DNA of 64,000 bases from assembly GCF_013327855.1 (NCBI RefSeq), contig NZ_JABUMX010000002.1, forward strand, positions 806,001-870,000, written 5' to 3'. Position 1 is the first letter of the stretch; every line of letters begins with the position of its first letter. The notes below the pieces were generated by a model. The model ran no database searches. It saw only the letters and a list, made by a program, of their open reading frames with translations, and was not told the DNA's origin. Positions 17,258 to 25,360 of this stretch are shown piece by piece. Origin of the DNA: Phyllobacterium pellucidum. Lineage in GTDB: Bacteria > Pseudomonadota > Alphaproteobacteria > Rhizobiales > Rhizobiaceae. The position numbers and the translations under genes were made by a program.

Positions 17258-18109
17258 GTGAGCGAAATCCTCCTTCCTGCATTAGCTGCGATTGCTTTTC
17301 CTGATATTGATCCTGTCATATTTTCCATCGGCCCGCTTTCCGTGCACTGGTATGGACTTGGATACGTCGTCGGCATCCTCTTTGCCTGGTGGTATGCGAA
17401 GAAACTCATCTCCAAGCCACGCCTGTGGGCGAACAACACACCACCAATGAAGCCGACCGATCTCGACGATTTCGTCCTTTGGGCCGCCCTCGGTGTCGTC
17501 CTCGGCGGGCGCACCGGCTACATTCTTTTCTACGATCTGCCGAAATATCTGTCCCATCCGCTCGATATCTTCAAAGTTTGGGAAGGCGGCATGTCGTTTC
17601 ACGGCGGCCTGCTGGGTGTTATCCTTGCGATGATCCTGTTTGCCCGTTCGCGCAGGATCAACGTGTACAGCATGTTCGATACGATCGCGGCTGGCGTGCC
17701 TGTCGGGCTCGGACTTGTGCGCGTTGCCAATTTCATCAACAGCGAACTCTGGGGACGTCCGACCGATGTGCCGTGGGGCATGGTCTTTCCGACGGGCGGA
17801 CCCTTCGTCCGCCACCCCAGCCAGCTCTATGAGGCAGGGCTTGAAGGCATCGTCCTTTTCACGGTACTCGCCGTGCTCATCTTTTACGGACGAAAGCTGA
17901 AATACCCGCGTTTCATCAGCGGAACCTTCATTGGCCTCTATGGCCTGTCGCGCATCTTCGTCGAGTTTTTCCGCGAGCCTGACGCGCAGCTCGGCTATCT
18001 TTACGGCGGCTGGCTCACAATGGGCATGGTGCTGTCGATACCGATGATTCTGGTTGGACTTGCCTTTATAGTATCGGCACGAAATCCCGAGGTCGCAACA
18101 GGGCGATGA
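17258..18109 (+). CDS. lgt: Prolipoprotein diacylglyceryl transferase
   Basis: A 283-residue inner-membrane enzyme with about seven TM segments. Signature regions include [29 protein letters not shown], the Lgt motif [16 protein letters not shown] and RHPSQLYEA. It transfers a diacylglyceryl group from phosphatidylglycerol to the lipobox Cys of prolipoproteins. GTG 17258 with GGAG 7 bases upstream is preferred because the product then begins MSEILLPAL like relatives; ATG 17219 would add 13 residues. Its stop overlaps the next start by four bases. Confidence 0.95.
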   Translation: MSEILLPALAAIAFPDIDPVIFSIGPLSVHWYGLGYVVGILFAWWYAKKLISKPRLWANNTPPMKPTDLDDFVLWAALGVVLGGRTGYILFYDLPKYLSHPLDIFKVWEGGMSFHGGLLGVILAMILFARSRRINVYSMFDTIAAGVPVGLGLVRVANFINSELWGRPTDVPWGMVFPTGGPFVRHPSQLYEAGLEGIVLFTVLAVLIFYGRKLKYPRFISGTFIGLYGLSRIFVEFFREPDAQLGYLYGGWLTMGMVLSIPMILVGLAFIVSARNPEVATGR

Positions 18110-19245
18110 ACCTGAAAGAGCGGATCATCAGGCAGATCGAAGCGAGCGGCCCGATCAGCGTCGCCGACTACATGGCGATGTGCCTGTTTGATCGCGATGC
18201 GGGCTACTACACGACGCGCGAACCCTTCGGCAAGGATGGCGACTTCATCACCGCGCCGGAAATCAGCCAGATGTTCGGCGAGCTCATCGGCGTTTGGTGC
18301 GTCAATGCCTGGCGCGCGCTCGGCGCTCCTGCCTCCTTCGTTCTTTGCGAACTAGGTCCGGGGCGCGGCACGCTGATGCAGGACCTCCTGCGCGCCGCAG
18401 CCAAGCTCTCGCCGCAGTTCGCCGCCGCCGCCAAAATCCACATGGTGGAGATCAGCAATCGCCTGCAGTCGGTTCAACAGGAAAAGCTGGCGGAGCATGC
18501 CGAACGCATCATCTGGACAAAGACCTTCGGCGAAGTCGCCGATGGCCCTCTCCTCCTCATTGCAAATGAGCTTTTCGATGCCATTCCGTCGCGACAATAC
18601 GTCAAGACCAACGGTCGTTTCGTCGAGCGCATGATAGCGGCCGACTCTGCAGGCCGGCTGTTCTTTGCTGCGGGTTCCGGTTCGATCGAGGCTGCCCTGT
18701 TGCCGGCCGGAAGCGATGTTGCACCCGAAGGCAGCATATTCGAGATCGCTCCGGCGCGAAGTGCGTTGATGCAGGAGATCGCCATGCGTCTGCGCAATCA
18801 GCGCGGCGCCGCGCTCCTGTTCGACTACGGTCACCTGCAACCCGGGTTTGGCGACACGCTGCAGGCCCTCAGCCGCCACGAATCGGTTGACGTGCTGCAT
18901 ATACCCGGCGCAGCCGATCTTACCACACACGTCGATTTCCACAGTCTGGCGCAGGCCGCCCGTCATGAGGGCTGCAAGACGAATGCCATGACCCAGGGCG
19001 ATTTTCTCATCGCCATGGGCATCCTCGACCGGGCAGGCGCGCTTGGCCGTGACAAATCGCCGGAATTTCAGGAACGGCTTCGCGCCGATGTCGAGCGCCT
19101 CGCGGGACCGGACCAGATGGGCACACTGTTCAAAGTGCTGTGCGTCGCGGACGTGGCAACGCACACCTTTCCATTCGAACGCAGCGAAGCCGGAACCAGG
19201 GCAATTGACTTCGCGCGCTCGCTCAACCACCATCCCGGGCCTTGA
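18106..19245 (+). CDS. SAM-dependent methyltransferase, NDUFAF7/MidA family
   Basis: A 379-residue class I methyltransferase-like protein: [19 protein letters not shown] at the N-terminus, the SAM loop [15 protein letters not shown], and [15 protein letters not shown]. These are hallmarks of the family that includes human NDUFAF7, which dimethylates an arginine of the complex I subunit NDUFS2. A similar role on NuoD is plausible in this bacterium. It overlaps lgt by ATGA and precedes pgeF by 12 bases, so it belongs to the lgt operon. Confidence 0.92.
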   Translation: MNLKERIIRQIEASGPISVADYMAMCLFDRDAGYYTTREPFGKDGDFITAPEISQMFGELIGVWCVNAWRALGAPASFVLCELGPGRGTLMQDLLRAAAKLSPQFAAAAKIHMVEISNRLQSVQQEKLAEHAERIIWTKTFGEVADGPLLLIANELFDAIPSRQYVKTNGRFVERMIAADSAGRLFFAAGSGSIEAALLPAGSDVAPEGSIFEIAPARSALMQEIAMRLRNQRGAALLFDYGHLQPGFGDTLQALSRHESVDVLHIPGAADLTTHVDFHSLAQAARHEGCKTNAMTQGDFLIAMGILDRAGALGRDKSPEFQERLRADVERLAGPDQMGTLFKVLCVADVATHTFPFERSEAGTRAIDFARSLNHHPGP

Positions 19246-19257
19246 AAGGCATACAGC

Positions 19258-20049
19258 ATGATCAACTCCGAAAAACCGGCACCGTTGCGCTCAGCCCTGC
19301 TCGGATCCCCCGAAGAAGACCGAATCGCCCATGGATTTTTCACCCGCAAGGGCGGGGTGTCGGACGGCATTTATCGCGGCCTCAATGTCGGGAGCGGCTC
19401 CAAGGACAATCAGGAGCGCGTCCGCGAAAACCGCAGGCGCGTCGCCGAAACGCTTGGTGCCCCGCTGACACACCTCGTCACGGTGCATCAGGTGCACTCG
19501 CCGGACGTCATCACGGTGAACCGTCCCTTTGTCGGAACGCGGCCGAACGCCGATGCCATGGTGACGGCAACGCCAGGCATCGTCATCGGCTCGCTCTCGG
19601 CCGATTGCGGTCCGATACTTTTTGCCGACAAGGACAAGAAGGTGGTCGGCGCCGCCCACGCCGGCTGGCGCGGGGCGCTAGGGGGCGTCCTCGAAAATAC
19701 CGTTGATGCGATGATCGCGCTCGGTGCAAAACGCGATCGCATTCAGGCTGTCCTCGGCCCAACGATTGGCCCCGACAATTATGAAGTCGGCAGCGAATTC
19801 TACGACCAGTTCGTCGAGCGGGACGCTTCCTACAAGGATTTTTTCCGTCCGTCGCACAACAATGGCCACAAGATGTTCGACCTTTGGGGTTTCATCGTCG
19901 GCCGGCTCGAAAAGGCCGGCGTGAATGCGTCGGCCCTTCGCCAATGCACCTATGCCGACGAGGATCAGTTCTTCTCCTATCGCCGGACGACGCATCGCAA
20001 GGAACCAGACTACGGTCGGCAGATCTCGGCGATCACCATTACGGAGTAA
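19258..20049 (+). CDS. pgeF: Peptidoglycan editing factor PgeF (laccase-domain)
   Basis: A 263-residue YfiH/PgeF protein. Recognisable blocks are HGFFTRKGGVSDG, VTVHQVHSPDV, SADCGPILFAD, AHAGWRGALGG and LGPTIGPDNYEVG; the first His, the Cys and the second His form the zinc site. E. coli PgeF removes wrongly incorporated L-Ser from peptidoglycan precursors. Presence in the lgt operon keeps it with envelope functions. The region after GPTIGP carries DN where a Cys is found in some relatives. Confidence 0.92.
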   Translation: MINSEKPAPLRSALLGSPEEDRIAHGFFTRKGGVSDGIYRGLNVGSGSKDNQERVRENRRRVAETLGAPLTHLVTVHQVHSPDVITVNRPFVGTRPNADAMVTATPGIVIGSLSADCGPILFADKDKKVVGAAHAGWRGALGGVLENTVDAMIALGAKRDRIQAVLGPTIGPDNYEVGSEFYDQFVERDASYKDFFRPSHNNGHKMFDLWGFIVGRLEKAGVNASALRQCTYADEDQFFSYRRTTHRKEPDYGRQISAITITE

Positions 20050-20053
20050 CAGT

Positions 20054-21205
20054 ATGGCCCTTCATTTCGAACCGGAAGAATTTGCTGCGCGCCGCGATCG
20101 CCTGATGATCGTGATGGCCGAGCAGAAGCTCGATGCGGTCCTGCTGTTTGCACAGGAGAGCATGTATTGGCTGACCGGCTACGACACATTCGGCTTCTGC
20201 TTTTTCCAGTGCCTTGTGATGAAGGCCGACGGCAGCCACGTGCTTATGACCCGGTCCGCTGATCTGCGGCAAGCGCGCCAGACCTCGAACATCGAAAACG
20301 TCGTGGTCTGGGCGGATCGCGAGAATGCCAATCCCGCGGCAGACTTGCGCGAAATATTGAATGATCTCGATCTTCTCGGCCGCCGCATCGGCATCGAATA
20401 CCAGACCCACGGGCTGACGGCCGCTGACGGCCGACGTCTCGACGAGCAGTTGACGGCTTTCGGGCAACTGGTCGACATTTCCGGCATCGTCGACAAACTT
20501 CGTGCGCTCAAAAGCCCGGCGGAAATCGTCTACGCCCGCAAGGCCGCCGAACTCAGCGACGACGCCCTCGATGCGGCGTTGAAACTGATCAAGGCAGGCG
20601 CGGATGAAGGCGCCATTCTTGCGGCCATGCAATCGACGATCTTTGCGGGCGGCGGTGACTACCCGGCCAATGAATTCATCATCGGTTCGGGCGACGATGC
20701 GCTTCTGTGCCGCTACAAGTCCGGCCGCCGCAAGCTGACCAAGAACGACCAGCTGACGCTTGAATGGTCTGGTGTCTACCGCCACTACCACGCACCGATG
20801 ATGCGGACGGTCCTTACCGGCAAGGCTTCGAAACGTCATCAGGAACTCTTCGATGCGGCGCAGGAGGCCCTGCTTGCAGTCGAGGCGGCCATGACCCCCG
20901 CCTCGACCTTTGGCGACGTCTTCGAGGCCCACGCCAAGGTCATGGAAGCCCATGAACTGACCCGCCATCGCTTGAATGCTTGCGGCTATTCGGTTGGCGC
21001 GCGCTTTACCCCGTCCTGGATGGACATGCCGATGTTCTATCCGGGAAACTCAGAGCGTATCCAGCCGGACATGACGCTGTTCGGGCACATGATCATATTC
21101 GACTCCGACTCGAATACGGCGATGACGCTGGGCCGGACCTATCTTACGACCAACGGCGCGGCCGAAACCCTGTCGCGCCAACCTCTTGATTTGATCGTAA
21201 AGTAG
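20054..21205 (+). CDS. M24-fold protein, creatinase/prolidase-like, metal ligands altered
   Basis: A 383-residue protein with an N-terminal creatinase-type domain (about 1-140) and a C-terminal pita-bread domain. Start ATG 20054 lies five bases after the pgeF stop. The positions that hold metal ligands in aminopeptidase P do not match: the first Asp is E237, the second falls at P248, the GHGIG-type His is replaced in GYSVG (Y312), and the terminal Glu pattern is absent. It resembles metal-independent creatinase relatives or ectoine hydrolase-like enzymes. Usually annotated Xaa-Pro peptidase; I would not assume peptidase activity. Confidence 0.85.
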   Translation: MALHFEPEEFAARRDRLMIVMAEQKLDAVLLFAQESMYWLTGYDTFGFCFFQCLVMKADGSHVLMTRSADLRQARQTSNIENVVVWADRENANPAADLREILNDLDLLGRRIGIEYQTHGLTAADGRRLDEQLTAFGQLVDISGIVDKLRALKSPAEIVYARKAAELSDDALDAALKLIKAGADEGAILAAMQSTIFAGGGDYPANEFIIGSGDDALLCRYKSGRRKLTKNDQLTLEWSGVYRHYHAPMMRTVLTGKASKRHQELFDAAQEALLAVEAAMTPASTFGDVFEAHAKVMEAHELTRHRLNACGYSVGARFTPSWMDMPMFYPGNSERIQPDMTLFGHMIIFDSDSNTAMTLGRTYLTTNGAAETLSRQPLDLIVK

Positions 21206-21262
21206 CGATGGTTGCGATTACAAACTAGAGATCCCTGCAAATCCGGCCTGCCGCAACCAAGC

Positions 21263-21288
21263 GGCGAGTCCCAACTCAGGGACTCGCC
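21263..21288 (+). terminator. Hairpin terminator after the lgt operon
   Basis: A perfect 10-bp stem GGCGAGTCCC/GGGACTCGCC with a 6-base loop, 57 bases after the stop of the M24-fold gene. The T run is missing, so termination may need Rho, but stem strength and position fit an operon end. Confidence 0.6.
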
Positions 21289-21302
21289 AATAAATGCATC
21301 GG

Positions 21303-21485
21303 TCAAGGCTTGTTGGTTTTGAACCGGTGCCTCATATACCCACCCTTGGCTTTTCGTAAAATGTCGGCAAGTGTCTGGGTGGCCTGGACGGTTTCCGACG
21401 TTTGGGATTTTATCTTTCGCAACAGTTCCGGAGGGGCTGTCCGCTGCTGTTTTGGTCCTGATGTAATAGCTTGCATGGCTGTCAC
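21303..21485 (-). CDS. Possible small basic protein
   Basis: A 60-residue frame from GTG 21485 (ATG 21476 also in frame) with GAAGGG upstream. The product is hydrophilic and basic, with a helix-forming middle (VQATQTLADILRKAKGGYM). It sits just downstream of the Hsp20 gene on the same strand and could be co-transcribed. I recognise no family; it may be non-coding. Confidence 0.35.
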   Translation of the reverse strand: MTAMQAITSGPKQQRTAPPELLRKIKSQTSETVQATQTLADILRKAKGGYMRHRFKTNKP

Positions 21486-21544
21486 CCTTCACAAAGATAA
21501 CGGCGCTCCACCTCACCCAGTTGATGAGGTGGAGGCAGCCACTC

Positions 21545-22021
21545 CTAGGCAGCCCGATTATCGCTGACCCGGTTGGAACTATCGCCGGCTATCGTATTGG
21601 CGGATCCGCTGATCGCGATCCGACGCGGCTTCATTTCCTCGGGGATCTCCTTTTTGAGATCGATGATCAGCAGGCCATTGTCGACACGCGCATCGGTAAC
21701 GCTTACATGGTCCGCGAGCTCGAAGCGGTGGGCGAATGGCCTTAGCGCCAGACCGTGGTGAAGATACTGCAGCTCTTCATCAACGGACTTGTCACCCTTG
21801 ACCACCAGCAAATTTGGCTCATGGGTGATGGCAAGGTCATCTTGCCTGAAGCCGGCCACGGCAATCACGATGCGATACTTGTCCTCCCCGAGCTTGACGA
21901 TGTCATACGGGGGCCATCTGTCCGAGCCTTGCGGTTGGGTAGAGTTTTCGAGCAGATTGAAAATTCGGTCAAAGCCGACGCTCGACCGGTAGAACGGGGA
22001 AAAATCGACGTTGCTTCTCAT
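21545..22021 (-). CDS. Small heat-shock protein, Hsp20/alpha-crystallin family
   Basis: A 158-residue protein: N-terminal FYRSSVGFDRIFNLL, alpha-crystallin domain from PPYDIVKLGEDKYRIVIAVAGF to about residue 130, and the GLLIIDLKKEIPEE strand. It corresponds to the IbpA-like class A sHsps of rhizobia, which hold unfolded proteins for refolding by DnaK/ClpB. The 5' leader holds a ROSE-type thermometer and an RpoH-like promoter, so expression should rise with heat at both transcription and translation. Confidence 0.94.
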   Translation of the reverse strand: MRSNVDFSPFYRSSVGFDRIFNLLENSTQPQGSDRWPPYDIVKLGEDKYRIVIAVAGFRQDDLAITHEPNLLVVKGDKSVDEELQYLHHGLALRPFAHRFELADHVSVTDARVDNGLLIIDLKKEIPEEMKPRRIAISGSANTIAGDSSNRVSDNRAA

Positions 22022-22110
22022 AGCTAGGTCCTCCTTTGAGCAACATAGAAATGAGGCGCGCCAAGAAGCTTGGCGCTCCCTGACGTCGGTCCACTGACGT
22101 GCAACCGACC
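22022..22110 (-). promoter_or_regulatory. ROSE-type RNA thermometer in hsp20 leader
   Basis: On the minus strand the leader ends with TTGCTC (22043-22038) followed by AGGAGGA (Shine-Dalgarno, GGAGGA at 22034-22029) eight bases before the ATG. This is the conserved 3' core of ROSE elements, where the UUGCU segment pairs with the Shine-Dalgarno at low temperature. Upstream stems are present at 22058-22076 (GCGCCAAG/CTTGGCGC) and 22085-22109 (GTCGGT/ACCGAC), as in rhizobial ROSE RNAs. Confidence 0.87.
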
Positions 22111-22117
22111 GCTAAAA

Positions 22118-22146
22118 ATTTGGTATTGGCCGGAAACGCTGTCAAG
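22118..22146 (-). promoter_or_regulatory. RpoH (sigma-32)-like promoter of hsp20
   Basis: Minus-strand CTTGACA (22146-22140) and CCAAAT (22123-22118) are separated by 16 bases, close to the alphaproteobacterial RpoH pattern CTTGAA-N16/18-CCANAT. Transcription would start near 22110, which gives the roughly 90-base leader containing the ROSE element. Confidence 0.62.
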
Positions 22147-22167
22147 ATTTTCGGTGCAAAAAAACTG

Positions 22168-22320
22168 CTAATCGTCCGAGCGATAAAGCTTCCTGGTTGC
22201 TTCTTTTGAGGCCTGCTTTTCTCGCTCGGTAAGGCGCCGGCGCTTCATCAGGCCAAAGGCAAGGATTGCGCCGAGGACGATCGGGCCGCCAAACACCACC
22301 GCAAACCACAGATACTCCAT
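22168..22320 (-). CDS. Small single-pass membrane protein
   Basis: A 50-residue protein from ATG 22320 with AAGGA 8 bases upstream. One TM helix (about residues 4-24, LWFAVVFGGPIVLGAILAFG) is followed by a basic stop-transfer segment (KRRR) and a charged cytoplasmic tail. Its start lies one base after the preceding 40-residue gene's stop, so the two are translationally linked. Function unknown; the stress-type promoter upstream suggests a general stress role. Confidence 0.65.
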   Translation of the reverse strand: MEYLWFAVVFGGPIVLGAILAFGLMKRRRLTEREKQASKEATRKLYRSDD

Positions 22321-22321
22321 T

Positions 22322-22444
22322 CTAGCGTCCTTCAATGGCAAGATGACGATGACCACTTTTGGGTGGGCCGATCTCGGGAATGGAGGAGAGAAGGGCGGCG
22401 ATCAAGACTGGAAGTGTCGTCCACAATAGATCATAGGCGGCCAT
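22322..22444 (-). CDS. Very small hydrophobic protein (40 aa)
   Basis: A 40-residue frame from ATG 22444. The product has a hydrophobic N-terminal segment (DLLWTTLPVLIAALLSSIPEI) and a short basic tail. It lies three bases after the DUF3606 stop, with GGAGG inside the end of that gene, and one base before the next small gene. The tight packing of three tiny frames supports real translation. No family recognised. Confidence 0.55.
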   Translation of the reverse strand: MAAYDLLWTTLPVLIAALLSSIPEIGPPKSGHRHLAIEGR

Positions 22445-22447
22445 GGG

Positions 22448-22627
22448 TCAGCGGCCTCCAAGTTCGCTCTCGATCTTCTTGCGACTGCCGCCGTGCTTCT
22501 TGATCAGCTCAAGGGCCCGGTCCCTGCTGATGTCATGTTTCGTCATGAGGTCGTTCACCTCATAGTCCTCGCTTGCCGATACTGTGGCGCGGTCTCGATT
22601 GTCCTGCTTGAATTTGTCATCTGACAT
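22448..22627 (-). CDS. DUF3606-domain protein
   Basis: A 59-residue protein from ATG 22627 with GGGGAGA upstream. The sequence (DDKFKQDNRDRATVSASEDY, EVNDLMTKHDISRDRALELI, KKHGGSRKKIESEL) matches DUF3606, a short helical family with a pattern like a DNA-binding bundle. Members are common in rhizobia and often belong to the general stress regulon. Here an EcfG-like promoter lies just upstream. It leads a set of three small genes. Confidence 0.85.
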   Translation of the reverse strand: MSDDKFKQDNRDRATVSASEDYEVNDLMTKHDISRDRALELIKKHGGSRKKIESELGGR

Positions 22628-22641
22628 TTGGGTTTCTCCCC

Positions 22642-22669
22642 GGCTGTTGCTGGTTGTTTCTCAACAGCC
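22642..22669 (-). promoter_or_regulatory. Inverted repeat at the DUF3606 transcription start
   Basis: GGCTGTTG (22642-22649) and CAACAGCC (22662-22669) form an 8-bp inverted repeat around 12 bases. It overlaps the -10 part of the proposed EcfG promoter and the leader, so it may be a regulator site or a leader hairpin. Confidence 0.4.
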
Positions 22670-22687
22670 GCAAAGGATTTAGGTTCC
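22663..22687 (-). promoter_or_regulatory. EcfG/RpoE2-like general stress promoter
   Basis: On the minus strand GGAAC (22687-22683) is followed after 16 bases by TGTT (22666-22663), close to the alphaproteobacterial general stress consensus GGAAC-N16/17-CGTT. A start near 22655 would give a 28-base leader to the DUF3606 gene, whose family is typical for this regulon. Confidence 0.6.
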
Positions 22688-22933
22688 ACTCCCAGCCGAA
22701 CTGATAGCTCGTTGCAAATGTTCTCAAGCTTCGTCGGGGTTGGAGCAGTCCGGCAGCTCGCAAGCGCGTGAAGCGCGCAAGGGTGACGACGTCTCCACGG
22801 AATTGCCTAAAAAGGTGCGCCCGACGCGACAAAAAGCGAAGCATAGTCAATAGCCGGGTTGACTTGATCGTAAAATAAAACTCTCTTCTGCTTCTATTTT
22901 GATAAGGTGGCTCATGACGGGGTTTGACTGAAG
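22670..22933. other. Intergenic region between divergent stress genes and lipoprotein gene
   Basis: Apart from the EcfG-like motif at its left edge, no gene is supported. The minus-strand frame from about 22617 to 23018 lacks a ribosome-binding site and family features. AT-rich sequence at 22860-22905 probably holds the promoter of the lipoprotein gene. Confidence 0.4.
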
Positions 22934-23557
22934 ATGTGGTCTCGTAACTCACTGACATGCGCGGTCGCATTGCTTGCAACACTCGCGCTCGCCGCCTGCA
23001 ACAGTTCGGAATCGCCAATGGGCGTCAGCAAGGCCGACCTGCCAGCGGCACAGGGCAGCGCGACCACACCGGCAACGCCTGGTACAGCCCAAACGACCGC
23101 CACAGCGGCGCAGACGACTGCCGGTGCACCCGTACCAGCTGCTGCCGGGGCCGCACCGAGCACCACCGCCAATGCGCCAGGCGCCGCGCGCACCGCCAAG
23201 CTTCGCTTTGCCCCTATTGTCGGCGCGCCAATCGCTGCCGCAACGCCGCTGTCGCAGCGTCTTTCGGCTCTTGCCAAGGAAAAAGGTATTGTCCTCGGCA
23301 CCGCTGCCGATACCGACAACACGCACATCATGAAGGGTTATTTCTCGGCCCTGCCCGACGGCAACCAGACGACGATCATCTATGTATGGGACGTACTCGA
23401 TCCGGCTGGCACCCGGCTGCACCGCATCCAGGGCCAGGAAAAAGTGCCGGGTGGCGGCGCCGATCCCTGGAGCACGGTACCAGCCAAGACCATGGAAGGC
23501 ATCGCCGACAAGGCGATACAGGGTTATCTCGCCTGGGTTTCCGGCGCCAAGACGTGA
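22934..23557 (+). CDS. Hypothetical lipoprotein
   Basis: A 207-residue protein with a signal peptide and lipobox LAAC, lipidated Cys at residue 22. Residues 40-85 are a low-complexity Ala/Thr/Pro linker. A conserved C-terminal domain follows (LRFAPIVGAPIAAATPLSQRLSALAKEKGI ... TTIIYVWDVLDPAGTRLHRIQGQE). It is anchored in the envelope and depends on Lgt. Similar lipoproteins are found near prs in rhizobia, but the function is unknown. Confidence 0.78.
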   Translation: MWSRNSLTCAVALLATLALAACNSSESPMGVSKADLPAAQGSATTPATPGTAQTTATAAQTTAGAPVPAAAGAAPSTTANAPGAARTAKLRFAPIVGAPIAAATPLSQRLSALAKEKGIVLGTAADTDNTHIMKGYFSALPDGNQTTIIYVWDVLDPAGTRLHRIQGQEKVPGGGADPWSTVPAKTMEGIADKAIQGYLAWVSGAKT

Positions 23558-23701
23558 CATATTTACGCGTTTTGCCGGATAATGCCGCGGAATAGAGTTG
23601 GATTTCTTGCTGCATGCTTGCATTGTGCGGGAAGCACAGTAAAAGGCCCGCCATATCCTTTAATTGGCTGACGCTCTGAAAAGACGTGGGGAAAAATCGG
23701 C

Positions 23702-24634
23702 ATGAAACTGTTCGCGGGCAATTCCAATCGTGTTCTCGCTGAATCTGTCGCCAAATATCTGAATATTCCGCTTGGAAAAGCCAGCGTTCGCCGCTTTGCC
23801 GACCAGGAGATATTTGTCGAGATCCAGGAGAATGTCCGCGGCGAAGATGTCTTCGTCATGCAGTCCACCTCGTTTCCCGCCAACGACCACCTGATGGAAC
23901 TGCTCATCATGATCGATGCGTTCCGCCGTTCCTCGGCCAAGCGCATCACCGCGGTGCTTCCCTATTTCGGTTACGCCCGCCAGGACCGCAAGCCGGGTCC
24001 GCGCACGCCGATCTCGGCAAAGCTCGTTGCCAATCTGATCACCGAGGCCGGTGCCAATCGCGTCCTTACGCTCGATCTTCATGCCGGCCAGATCCAGGGG
24101 TTCTTCGATATTCCGACCGACAACCTCTATGCCGTGCCGGTCATCGCCCGCGATGTGCGCGCCCATTACGGCACGTCGAACGTCATGGTCGTCTCCCCCG
24201 ATGTCGGCGGCGTTGTGCGCGCCCGCTCGCTGGCAAAGCGCATCGATGCGCAGCTTGCAATCGTCGACAAGCGGCGTGACCGCCCGGGCGAATCCGAAGT
24301 GATGAACGTCATCGGCGACGTGCGCGGCAAGGATTGCCTGCTTTTCGACGATATCGTCGACTCCGGCGGCACGCTGTGCAATGCGGCCGAGGCCCTCCTC
24401 GCCAAGGGCGCAACGAGCGTCACCGCCTATATCACCCACGGTGTTCTTTCAGGCGGCGCGGTCGCTCGCATAGCGAGTTCGAAGCTGAAGGAACTCGTCA
24501 TCACCGATTCCATTCAGCCGACGCCAGCCATCGAATCTGCACACAACATCCGCGTCCTGTCGATTTCCGACCTGATCGGCGAGGCGGTATCGCGCACGGC
24601 CTCGGAAGAATCCGTTTCCAGCCTGTTCGACTAA
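23702..24634 (+). CDS. prs: Ribose-phosphate pyrophosphokinase
   Basis: A 310-residue class I PRPP synthase. The start [19 protein letters not shown], the flexible-loop and ATP-binding region YARQDRK, the motif [18 protein letters not shown] and the PRPP-binding loop [12 protein letters not shown] are all intact. It makes phosphoribosyl pyrophosphate from ribose 5-phosphate and ATP for purine, pyrimidine, His, Trp and NAD synthesis. It feeds Apt and TrpE(G)-pathway enzymes encoded in the same window. Confidence 0.96.
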   Translation: MKLFAGNSNRVLAESVAKYLNIPLGKASVRRFADQEIFVEIQENVRGEDVFVMQSTSFPANDHLMELLIMIDAFRRSSAKRITAVLPYFGYARQDRKPGPRTPISAKLVANLITEAGANRVLTLDLHAGQIQGFFDIPTDNLYAVPVIARDVRAHYGTSNVMVVSPDVGGVVRARSLAKRIDAQLAIVDKRRDRPGESEVMNVIGDVRGKDCLLFDDIVDSGGTLCNAAEALLAKGATSVTAYITHGVLSGGAVARIASSKLKELVITDSIQPTPAIESAHNIRVLSISDLIGEAVSRTASEESVSSLFD

Positions 24635-24641
24635 CGGCAGT

Positions 24642-24995
24642 TTATTCGGCGGTGCTGTCCAGTTTTGCTCGAATCTTGGTCATTGCGATTCTAAGCTGCG
24701 GGAGATGATCCGTCACAACGGACCAGACGATCGAATCGGCAAGCCTGTGGTACTCATGACGCAAAATGTTGCCGATGCCGCGAATCTGTTTCCAGGGAAT
24801 TTCCGGGGCGATTAACAGCAATTCATCCGGCAGGTGGCGCGAGGCTTCAGAGATGATTTCAAGGGCACGCTGAACCCCCATCCGCAATAGCCAATCTTTG
24901 AAGTCAGCGAGCGATTTATTCCGTGTCGAAATTTCGATCCCGTCAATCGCTTCAATGATTTCCGCTACGACGGGTTCTATGCGACGGCGCGGCAT
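24642..24995 (-). CDS. HepT-like toxin (DUF86)
   Basis: A 117-residue all-helical HEPN protein of the HepT group. The family RNase/target motif Rx4-6HxY is represented by IRGIGNILRHEYHRL, with H80 and Y82; the usual Arg five residues before the His is Gly75, but R72 and R79 are nearby. In the Shewanella system the Tyr is AMPylated by MntA. The start ATG overlaps the mntA stop (TGATG), so the pair is translationally coupled. It is on the strand opposite to prs and rplY. Confidence 0.85.
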   Translation of the reverse strand: MPRRRIEPVVAEIIEAIDGIEISTRNKSLADFKDWLLRMGVQRALEIISEASRHLPDELLLIAPEIPWKQIRGIGNILRHEYHRLADSIVWSVVTDHLPQLRIAMTKIRAKLDSTAE

Positions 24996-25297
24996 CAGAA
25001 GATACGAATAGAAGATTGCTCGATTTCATGCTTCAGCATGGGATGAAGGCTGTCGCGCGTCGTTATGTCGATTTGCGCATCCATTGCCGCTTCCACTAAT
25101 TGTTTAATGCTGATGAGATCGATCAGCGAGAACCGCCCCGACGCATCGTAATCCACGAACAGATCAATATCGCTATCGTCTGCGGCTTCGTCGCGCGCGG
25201 TCGATCCAAAAAGGTAAAGCCCGGTCGCGCCGATGCTTTTTATCGCATCCGCATGTCGCTCCAGTTCGGCGATGACCAAATTCCTTTTCATGCGCAA
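24995..25297 (-). CDS. MntA-like nucleotidyltransferase antitoxin
   Basis: A 100-residue minimal nucleotidyltransferase with the complete motif GSx10DxD (G31 S32 ... D43, D45; LFGSTARDEAADDSDIDLFVD). Members neutralise HepT toxins by transferring AMP to the toxin's tyrosine. The third catalytic Asp fits DAQIDIT near residue 77. The gene order antitoxin-toxin with a one-base overlap is standard for MntA/HepT. Confidence 0.87.
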   Translation of the reverse strand: MRMKRNLVIAELERHADAIKSIGATGLYLFGSTARDEAADDSDIDLFVDYDASGRFSLIDLISIKQLVEAAMDAQIDITTRDSLHPMLKHEIEQSSIRIF

Positions 25298-25331
25298 ATC
25301 TTATACATTCGAGGCGTTGACAGCAACAAAC

Positions 25332-25360
25332 TTGCACTGGCGCCGGGTTTCCGTTATAGA
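25332..25360 (+). promoter_or_regulatory. Candidate sigma-70 promoter of rplY
   Basis: TTGCAC (25332-25337) and TATAGA (25355-25360) with a 17-base spacer, about 150 bases before rplY. The leader in between could hold regulatory structure. Confidence 0.5.

Noticed and set aside
22617-23018. 133-residue minus-strand frame before the DUF3606 gene
   Set aside because: Overlaps the lipoprotein gene start and the EcfG-like promoter, with no ribosome-binding site.
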